A DNA stretch of 64,000 nucleotides, taken from Acanthochromis polyacanthus. Its lineage: Eukaryota; Chordata; Actinopteri; Pomacentridae. The notes below the pieces were generated by a model. It was not told where the DNA came from. It made no database searches and saw nothing but the letters and a program-made list of their open reading frames with translations. This document shows, one piece after another, positions 44,801 to 55,700 of the stretch. Position 1 is the first letter of the stretch. Each line of letters starts with the position of its first letter. The stretch spans positions 5,269,066 to 5,333,065 of the forward strand of contig NC_067136.1 in NCBI RefSeq assembly GCF_021347895.1, written 5' to 3'. The translations under genes and the position numbers were made by a program.

Positions 44801-46730
44801 TGTTAAGTAGATCCCCAATACCTCAGATAGAATTCTGTGTTCCAAAAGTATTCTAACAAAGTTCTGCAAAGTTCTACTAATGATCACAGCAGGAAGTTTT
44901 CTTTTAGTTCCCAGAATGTTCTTTGTAAAGGCAGGATGTTATATCCGTGTCTGTAAATAACATTAGACCGTTGTTCTAGCTTTATTAGATCATTTTACAG
45001 AATGTTATAGAATGTTCTGTATAAAAACATAATGGAGAACATTTTCTGAATGTCTATCTGGGAACGTTCCTCCTCTGTTACCATGGAAACATGAAATCCA
45101 TGGTGTGTAAACACTCAGGTGTCCACCAGGTGTCCCTGCTGCTCCACATTTCAGATCTTAGAAGACTCTTACTTTGGCAGCAGCTGTCCAACCAGCTTCT
45201 CTGTCTTGTTCCTCTCCACCTCCAGCTCATCGGTTCTTTCTCTGATCAGGTCCTCCAGGTTGGAGCTGTACTGCTCCAACATCCGCAGCATGGAGTCGAT
45301 GATGTTCGCCCTCTTCCCTCGGTTAATGCCACGGAACTGCAACCGGAGAACCCAGGACAGATGTTCTCAGGTTCACACCGGTAGATTTGAACTCCTTTCA
45401 TCTGGCAGCAGAGAGGACGGTCTCACCTGTTTGAAGACGTCGTCGAAGTTCGGCCTTTTGACCGGATCCTCGTTCCAACATTCGTTCATCAGAGCGAGAC
45501 ACTCAGCAGGAGCTTCATCCACCGAAACTATCGGCCGGCACAGAGGAGGAGGCTGCTTCAGACGCTCCACGATCTCTGAGAGACAGACAGGTAAGGCTCA
45601 GAGAGACAGGTAAGGGTCAGAGAGACAGGTAAGGGTCAGACAGACAAGTAAGGTAAGGATCAGACAGACAGGTCAGGGTCACACAGACAGGTAAGGCTCA
45701 GACAGACAGGTCAGCGTCAGACAGGTCAGGATCAGACAGACAGGTAAGGCTCAGACAGAGAGGTAAGGATCAGACAGACAGGTAAGGATCAGACAGACAG
45801 ACAGGTAAGGATCAGACAGACAGACAGGTAAGGATCAGACAGACAGGTAAGGCTCAGAGAGACAGGTAAGGGTCAGACAGACAAGTAAGGTAAGGATCAG
45901 ACAGACAGGTCAGGGTCACACAGACAGGTAAGGATCAGACAGACAGGTCAGGGTCAGACAGGTCAGGATCAGACAGACAGGTAAGGCTTAGACAGACAGG
46001 TCAGGATCAGACAGACAGGTAAGGCTCAGACAGAGAGGTAAGGATCAGACAGGCAGACAGGTAAGGATCAGACAGACAGGTAAGGATCAGACAGACAGAC
46101 AGGTAAGGATCAGACAGACAGGTAAGGATCAGACAGACAGACAGGTAAGGCTCAGACAGACAGGTAAGGCTCAGACAGACAGGTAAGGATCAGACAGACA
46201 GGTCAGCGTCAGACAGGTCAGGATCAGACAGACAGGTAAGGCTCAGACAGAGAGGTAAGGATCAGACAGGCAGACAGGTAAGGATCAGACAGACAGGTAA
46301 GGATCAGACAGACAGACAGGTAAGGCTCAGACAGACAGGTAAGGCTCAGACAGACAGGTAAGGATCAGACAGACAGGTAAGGATCAGACAGACAGGTAAG
46401 GCTCAGACAGACAGACAGGTAAGGGTGATACAGACAGACGTTCAGACAGACAGGTGTTCAGACAGACAGGTGTCTCACCGTGGGCCGGCATGTCCATCAT
46501 GGCGTAGGGCAGTGTTCGTGAGATCACTTCCTGGATGATGATGGAGAAACTGAAGACGTCTCCAGGAAAAGAACCTCCTCGAACTGGAGACCTCAGCAGC
46601 TCTGGAGCTGTCCACAGGAGCTCTGAGAGACAGACAGACAGGTCAGGGAAGACAGACAGGTGAGGACAGACAGACAGGTGAGGACAGACAGACAGACAGA
46701 CAGAGGCAGACAGGCAGGCAGGCAGATGAG

Positions 46731-46774
<44 letters not shown>

Positions 46775-49700
46775 GGCAGGCAGGTGTCTGACTTCACCTT
46801 GTGGATCTTCAGGTAGGACGATGTTCTGAGAGTGGACAATCATGGGGAGTCCGTAGTCTGTGATCTTGAGGACAAAACGTCCGTCGACCAAACAGTTTGT
46901 GGACTTCAGCCGACCATGACTCAAACCTCTCAGATGAAGGTACTTCATCCCCTGAAAGGCAGAAAAGAGGTGGAATCTGCTATCAGACGGAGAACATCTG
47001 ATGGTGTGAAGCTGAGAACCTTCAGAACATCAACCCCTGTGGATGGAGGACCAGAACTAAACCTGGTGGCTGCTTGAGTTCCACTGAGTTTCTGCTGTGG
47101 AGCCTGTATTTAATCTGTAGTTAGTAATCTGATACCAGAGACACAAGTAATCTAATTACTGTGATATTTAGGAGACACTACAGAGCTCCACTGGACTCTA
47201 AGTTGGGCTCTAATCTCTCTGTCACCTTCAGATTAAAACTCTCAGAGTGGGACAGGAACTCACGTTGGTTCCAACAGGATTAAAGGATCAGCAGAGAAGC
47301 AGAGTCCAGAAAACCAATGCCTGGGATCTGAACCTGAAACCTCAAAACCATGAACCCCTAAAACCATGAAACCATGAACCCTTGAAAACATGAACCCCGG
47401 AAACCATGAAACCATGAAACCATGAACCCCTAAAACCATAATCCCCTAAAACGATGAAACCATGAAACCATGAACCCTAAAACGATGAAACCATGAAACC
47501 ACGAACCCCTAAAACGATGAAACCATGAACCCCTAAAACCATGAAACCATAATCCCCTAAAACGATGAAACGATGAAACCATGAACCCTAAAACGATGAA
47601 ACCATGAACCCCTAAAACCCTGAAACCATGAAACCATGACCCCCTGAAACCATGAAATCATCCATCCATCCATCCATTCTCTATACACCGCTTTATCCTC
47701 ACTAGGGTCGCGGGGGGTGCTGGAGTCTATCTCAGCTGACTCGGATGAAGGCAGTGGACACCCTGGACAGGTCACCAGTCTGTCACAGGGCTACATATAC
47801 AGACACACAATCACACTCACATTCACACCTACGGGCAATTTAGAGTAACCAATTAACCTCAGCATGTTTTTGGACTGTGGGAGGAAGCCGGAGTACCCGG
47901 AGAAAACCCACGCATGCACAGGGAGAACATGCAAACTCCATGCAGAAAGATCCCAGGCTCAGGCACAATGAAATCATGAACCCCTGAAACCATGAAACCA
48001 TGAACCCCTGAAACCATGAAACCATGAACCCCTGAACCCCTAAAACCATGAAACCATGAACCCCTGAAACCATGAAACCATGAACCCCTGAACCCCTAAA
48101 ACCATGAAACCATGAACCCCTAAAACCATGACACCATGAACCCCTGAAACCATGCAACACGGTCTCACGGGGATTCGTGAAACTGTTACGTAAATTTTTT
48201 GTTTCTTTTTCGTGCGCACCAACACGATTTCGTCATGTTTTTCGTGCCGCTCACCACGAAATGTTTTTCGTGTTGCTCACAACGAAACCCGCTGTGGTAA
48301 TCACAGCTGAAAGTGGTTTATACCGGCGGATTCATGACGATCTAAGCTGTCCATCGGCGTATACTGCTTGTGTGATCGCGTTTGCGGCCGCCGGCCGCCG
48401 GACATTCTTTAAATTCCTATGCAAATTGGTAAGTGTACCACCGGGTTATGGTTAGGTTATGGTTAGGTTATGGTTAGGGTTATGGTTAGGAACGATGTCA
48501 TGCAAAATATAGCGTTGGATTCGCCATGGTTTTACATTAAAATATAATATACACATTCGTTTGAAATACGTTCTGAGTGGCACGAAAAGTCCGCCGTTTA
48601 AAATACATTGGTGCGCATTTCGTGGTGAGCGGCACGAAAAACATGACGAAATCGTGTTGGTGCGCACGAAACTGAAACAAAAATTACGTAACAGTTTCAC
48701 GAATCCTCGTGAGATCGGGCTGAACCATGAAACCATGAACCCCTGAAACCATGAACCCCTAAAACCATGAAATCATGAAATCATGAACCCCTAAAACCAT
48801 GAACTCCTAAAACCATGAAACCATGAAACCATGAACCCCTAAAACCATGAAACCATCAACCCCTAAAACCATGAACCCCTGAAACCATGAAACCATGAAC
48901 CCCTGAACCCCTAAAACCATGAAACCATGAACCCCTAAAACCATGACACCATGAACCCCTGAAACCATGCAACACGGTCTCACGGGGATTCGTGAAACTG
49001 TTACGTAAATTTTTTGTTTCTTTTTCGTGCGCACCAACACGATTTCGTCATGTTTTTCGTGCCGCTCACCACGAAATGTTTTTCGTGTTGCTCACAACGA
49101 AACCCGCTGTGGTAATCACAGCTGAAAGTGGTTTATACCGGCGGATTCATGACGATCTAAGCTGTCCATCGGCGTATACTGCTTGTGTGATCGCGTTTGC
49201 GGCCGCCGGCCGCCGGACATTCTTTAAATTCCTATGCAAATTGGTAAGTGTACCACCGGGTTATGGTTAGGTTATGGTTAGGTTATGGTTAGGGTTATGG
49301 TTAGGAACGATGTCATGCAAAATATAGCGTTGGATTCGCCATGGTTTTACATTAAAAATATAATATACACATTCGTTTGAAATACGTTCTGAGTGGCACG
49401 AAAAGTCCGCCGTTTAAAATACATTGGTGCGCATTTCGTGGTGAGCGGCACGAAAAACATGACGAAATCGTGTTGGTGCGCACGAAACTGAAACAAAAAT
49501 TTACGTAACAGTTTCACGAATCCTCGTGAGATCGGGCTGAACCATGAAACCATGAACCCCTGAAACCATGAACCCCTAAAACCATGAAATCATGAAATCA
49601 TGAACCCCTAAAACCATGAACTCCTAAAACCATGAAACCATGAAACCATGAACCCCTAAAACCATGAAACCATCAACCCCTAAAACCATGAACCCCTGAA

Positions 49701-52700
49701 ACCATGAAACCATGAACCCCTGAACCCCTAAAACCATGAAACCATGAACCCCTAAAACCATGACACCATGAACCCCTGAAACCATGCAACACGGTCTCAC
49801 GGGGATTCGTGAAACTGTTACGTAAATTTTTTGTTTCTTTTTCGTGCGCACCAACACGATTTCGTCATGTTTTTCGTGCCGCTCACCACGAAATGTTTTT
49901 CGTGTTGCTCACAACGAAACCCGCTGTGGTAATCACAGCTGAAAGTGGTTTATACCGGCGGATTCATGACGATCTAAGCTGTCCATCGGCGTATACTGCT
50001 TGTGTGATCGCGTTTGCGGCCGCCGGCCGCCGGACATTCTTTAAATTCCTATGCAAATTGGTAAGTGTACCACCGGGTTATGGTTAGGTTATGGTTAGGT
50101 TATGGTTAGGGTTATGGTTAGGAACGATGTCATGCAAAATATAGCGTTGGATTCGCCATGGTTTTACATTAAAAATATAATATACACATTCGTTTGAAAT
50201 ACGTTCTGAGTGGCACGAAAAGTCCGCCGTTTAAAATACATTGGTGCGCATTTCGTGGTGAGCGGCACGAAAAACATGACGAAATCGTGTTGGTGCGCAC
50301 GAAACCGAAACAAAAATTTACGTAACAGTTTCACGAATCCTCGTGAGATCGGGCTGAACCATGAAACCATGAACCCCTGAAACCATGAACCCCTAAAACC
50401 ATGAAATCATGAAATCATGAACCCCTAAAACCATGAACTCCTAAAACCATGAAACCATGAAACCATGAACCCCTAAAACCATGAAACCATGAACCCCTAA
50501 AACCATGAACCCCTGAAACCATGAAACCATGAACCCCTGAAACCATGAACCCCTGAACCCCTAAAACCATGAACCCCTGGAGCCATGAACCCCTGAAACT
50601 ATGAACCCCTGGAGCCTGGCCCGTTACCTTGATGAGGTCCATCAGCAGGGAGGACTTGAACATCCAGTCCAGCCTCATGCTGCTGTCAGCCAGAAGATCT
50701 GCCAGACTTCCTCGAGGACAATGTTCAACCACCAAAGCAAAGATGCCCGAGTCCACAAACAGACCCAGGTACAGGTTCAGGTTCTCATGACGCATCTCCC
50801 GCAGCTAGAGAACAGCCAGAGAACATATCCTGTTAACTTGTGTCGGTGTTCTCCTGGTTCTCAGGCTGATTGAGCACCAGAAGATCAGGATGGAACCGAC
50901 TGCTGGATCTTCATCTGAGGAACATGCGGACAGAACTCTACCTGCTGTCATCTCACCTGGCTGAACAGGTTCTGGGTCCCTGGATTCGCTGCTGTTATCG
51001 TCTTTGTGACGGGAATCTTCTTCAGCCACACCCAGTCGCCCTGGCAACAGCACGGCCAATCAGAGCACAGTCAGGTGAACAGGAACTGAACCGATACGGG
51101 TGTGAATACAGGTACAAGAGTGAATATAGGTGTGAGTACAGGAGTGAATACAGGTACAGGAGTGAATAAAGGTGTGAATACAGGTACAGGAGTGAATACA
51201 GGTGTGAACACAGGTACAGGAGTGAATACAGATGTGAACACAGGTACAGGAGTGAATACAGGTGTGAATACAGGTACAAGAGTGAATATAGGTGTGAGTA
51301 CAGGTGTGAGTACAGGTACAGGAGTGAATCCAGGTGTGAGTACAGGTGTACCTCCAGGATGCCTATGTTGGAGCTCTCGGGTGTAGTCAGGATGTAACTT
51401 CTAGCGATGGAACGGAACGGAGTTTTAATTTCCAGAAGACTCCTCATGATTGACTCGTCGTTCAGTTTCTATGGAAACAACAACACGTCATAGAACGTTC
51501 TTCTATCCAATGTTCTCACAATGTTCAACAGTGTTAGGAGGTTCCTCAACAACATCCCCAGAACAACAACACCTTTACAACACAAGACCTTTAGCTGGAA
51601 GCAGCAGAACGTTCTACAGAACTACAGAACCATGGAGAGAACTTCAATCCACAGCATTAATACAGCTGTTACATCAGTTACAGTAGTACTGCAGTAAACA
51701 GTGAGTACCAGTAGTAGTACTGCAGTAAACAGTGAGTACCAGTAGTAGTACTGCAGTAAACAGTGAGTACCAGTAGTAGTACTACAGTAAACAGTGAGTA
51801 CTAGTAGTAGTACTGCAGTAAACAGTGAGTACCAGTAGTAGTACTGCAGTAAACAGTGAGTACTAGTAATAGTACTGCAGTAAACAGTGAGTACCAGTAG
51901 TAGTACTGCAGTAAACAGTGAGTACTAGTAATAGTACTGCAGTAAACAGTGAGTACCAGTAGTAGTACTGCAGTAAACAGTGAGTACCAGTAGTAGTACT
52001 GCAGTAAACAGTGAGTACTAGTAATAGTACTGCAGTAAACAGTGAGTACCAGTAGTAGTACTGCAGTAAACAGTGAGTACCAGTAGTAGTACTGCAGTAA
52101 ACAGTGAGTACTAGTAGTAGTACTGCAGTAAGTAGTAAATACTAGTAATAGTACTGCAGTAAACAGTGAGTACTAGTAGTAGTACTGCAGTAAGTAGTAA
52201 ATACTAGTAATAGGACTGCAGTAAACAGTGAGTACTAGTAGTAATACTGCAGTAAACAGTATTAGTAGTAGTACTGCAGTAAGTAGTAAATACTAGTAAT
52301 AGTACTGCAGTAAACAGTGAGTACTAGTGGTAATACTGCAGTAAGTAGTAAATGCTAGTAATAGTACTGCAGTAAACAGTGAGTACTAGTAGTAATACTG
52401 CAGTAAACAGTATTAGTAGTAGTACTGCAGTAAGTAGTAAATACTAGTAATAGTACTGCAGTAAACAGTGAGTATTAGTAGTAGTACTGCAGTAAGTAGT
52501 AAATGCTAGTAATAGTACTGCAGTAAACAGTGAGTACTAGTAGTAGTACTGCAGTAAGTAGTAAATACTAGTAATAGTACTGCAGTAAACAGTCAGTACT
52601 AGTAGTAGTACTGCAGTAAGTAGTAAATACTAGTAATAGTACTGCAGTAAACAGTGAGTACTAGTAGTAATACTGCAGTAAACAGTATTAGTAGTAGTAC

Positions 52701-55700
52701 TGCAGTAAGTAGTAAATACTAGTAATAGTACTGCAGTAAACAGTGAGTATTAGTAGTAGTACTGCAGTAAGTAGTAAATGCTAGTAATAGTACTGCAGTA
52801 AACAGTGAGTACTAGTGGTAATACTGCAGTAAGTAGTAAATGCTAGTAATAGTACTGCAGTAAACAGTGAGTACTAGTAATAGTACTGCAGTAAACAGTG
52901 AGTACTAGTTGTAGTACTGCAGTAAGTAGTAAATACTAGTAATAGTACTGCAGTAAACAGTGAGTACTAGTAGTAATACTGCAGTAAACAGTATTAGTAG
53001 TAGTACTGCAGTAAGTAGTAAATACTAGTAATAGTACTGCAGTAAACAGTGAGTATTAGTAGTAGTACTGCAGTAAGTAGTAAATGCTAGTAATAGTACT
53101 GCAGTAAACAGTGAGTACTAGTGGTAATACTGCAGTAAGTAGTAAATGCTAGTAATAGTACTGCAGTAAACAGTGAGTACTAGTAATAGTACTGCAGTAA
53201 ACAGTGAGTACTAGTTGTAGTACTGCAGTAAGTAGTAAATACTAGTAATAGTACTGCAGTAAACAGTGAGTACTAGTAGTAATACTGCAGTAAACAGTAT
53301 TAGTAGTAGTACTGCAGTAAGTAGTAAATACTAGTAATAGTACTGCAGTAAACAGTGAGTATTAGTAGTAGTACTGCAGTAAGTAGTAAATGCTAGTAAT
53401 AGTACTGCAGTAAACAGTGAGTACTAGTAGTAATACTGCAGTAAACAGTGAGTACCAGTAGTAGTACTGCAGTAAACAGTGAGTATTAGTGGTAATACTG
53501 CAGTAAGTAGTAAATGCCAGTAATAGTACTGCAGTAAACAGTGAGTACTAGTGGTAATACTGCAGTAAGTAGTAAATGCTAGTAATAGTACTGCAGTAAA
53601 CAGTGAGTACTAGTAGTAATACTGCAGTAAACAGTGAGTACTAGTAGTAATACTGCAGTAAACAGTATTAGTAGTAGTACTGCAGTAAGTAGTAAATGCT
53701 AGTAATAGTACTGCAGTAAACAGTGAGTACTAGTAGTAATACTGCAGTAAACAGTGAGTACCAGTAGTAGTACTGCAGTAAACAGTGAGTATTAGTAGTA
53801 GTACTGCAGTAAGTAGTAAATGCTAGTAATAGTACTGCAGTAAACAGTGAGTACTAGTAGTAATACTGCAGTAAACAGTGAGTACTAGTGGTAATACTGC
53901 AGTAAGTAGTAAATCCTAGTAATAGTACTGCAGTAAACAGTGAGTACTAGTAGTAATACTGCAGTAAACAGTGAGTACTAGTAGTAATACTGCAGTAAAC
54001 AGTATTAGTAGTAGTACTGCAGTAAGTAGTAAATACTAGTAATAGTACTGCAGTAAACAGTGAGTATTAGTAGTTGTACTGCAGTAAGTAGTAAATGCTA
54101 GTAATAGTACTGCAATAAACAGTGAGTACTAGTAATAGTACTGCAGTAAGTAGTAAATACTAGTAATAATACTGCAGTAAACAGTGAGTACTAGTAATAG
54201 TACTGCAGTAAGTAGTAAATACTAGTAATAGTACTGCAGTAAACAGTGAGTACTAGTGGTAGTACTGCAGTAAGTAGTAAATACTAGTAGTAGTACTGCA
54301 GTAAACAGTCAGTACTAGTTGTAGTACTGCAGTAAGTAGTAAATACTAGAAGGGTAACTACGGACCTTCCTGCTGACTTGCGTGTCGATGAAGACGATGT
54401 CGTCCAGAGTCAGGATCAGTTTGGTGACGTTCACTGTCCTCCTGTACTTCCTAACACACCATCAGGACCGATCAGTTTGAATCGTTAATAATCAGTGATT
54501 GATGGAGAGGAGAGCGACAGATTTTACCTGAACCAGTAGAGGAATGCTCCAATCAGAGCGCAGAGCAGCAGGACGACGGCGACCATCACCATGGTGTTCA
54601 TACCTGCAGATAAAACCTCTAGGTTACACAGGTTCATCAACACTCCGGACTTTCCCAGCTGCCTTGAACGCCTCACGACAACACAGAATCACAGGGATTA
54701 TTTTTATAAAACATCAGAAGAGGATTTATGCTGCAGGTTCCTCCAGCCAGGATGGCTGTGATTGGTTTAAAGAAACTCAGACGATCTGCTCTGATGCAGA
54801 ATAAACCCTGATGATGTGTTCCCACCGGGGTAGAATGCTCTGACCACCCCATCACAGTCAGACCATTCTACCTCCATCGGCACCACAGAACAGTCTGGAC
54901 TGCGCCAACACAAAGCCCCCACCCTCCCAGCGTGTCGGTGAACGCACCGCCGCTGCAGGCCTGGTCCGGATCGAACCAACAGAACCTGGCTGAGGGGGGT
55001 TGTCCTCCGGGGAAGATGAAGGATCGGCTGAGCGGCCGCAGGTTTCCGATCCTCCCGTCGGTGATAGTCGGAGCCAGAGCGTGAGTCGGTACGAGTCGGT
55101 CGCCGTCACAGTCCAGCACGACGTACCTGGACTGCAGGCCACGCCCCCCTTTACCTCCATACAGCACCTGAGAATGAAGGTGGAGGGACAAGCTGACAGA
55201 CTGGTCTCCTCTGAAGAACCTGAGTGGCTGCTCAGAGCTGGTGATGATGGAACATTAAGGTTCCTGCTGACCTTCTCTAACCTTCTCAACAGGTGAGGTG
55301 TTCTGAAGGTCATGAGCTAACCAATCAGGTTCTAGGGATGTTCTGGTCAGGTGTTTTCTGCTCTGGATCCATCTGAGTCTGTTCTTATCTAACACATCCT
55401 GACAGTAGCTCGTGGTTGGTCCACCAGTCCAAACTGACCTGATTGAAGCCCTGGAAATCAAAGCCTCCGTCTGATTGGACGAGCTGTTCGCCTGTCACCC
55501 AGTGCCCGCCCCCTGCCTGGCGACGCTCCTCCACGGCCTTAGCAACGAAGTACACCATGTTGAAGATAGTCCCGAACATTGGAGACACCTGCAGACAGCA
55601 TCACGGGTTCAGCCAAACACCTCAGCCAATCACACGGTAGACGGTAACCATGGCAACCAGAACATGGAGGACAAGCTTTAAACATGTAGCGACACAGTTT

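Larger units (their letters stand above)
47335..50620. repeat. 15-bp-type AAACCATGAACCCCT minisatellite, interrupted (cyclase intron 12)
   Basis: Units AAACCATGAACCCCTA and AAACCATGAAACCATG. The array is interrupted by a LINE 3' end (47661-47967) and by three MITE copies. It is the host sequence of the triplication. Confidence 0.92.

Noticed and set aside
46384..46948. Reading through cyclase exon 13 or exon 14 into Cys/Leu/Ser-rich sequence
   Set aside because: The extra residues are GACA repeats of introns 13 and 14. The splice sites are clear and the joined frame is conserved.
48177..50087. Three identical 92-codon frames ([15 protein letters not shown]...)
   Set aside because: They lie within the three MITE copies, have no transposase motifs and are identical only because of the triplication.
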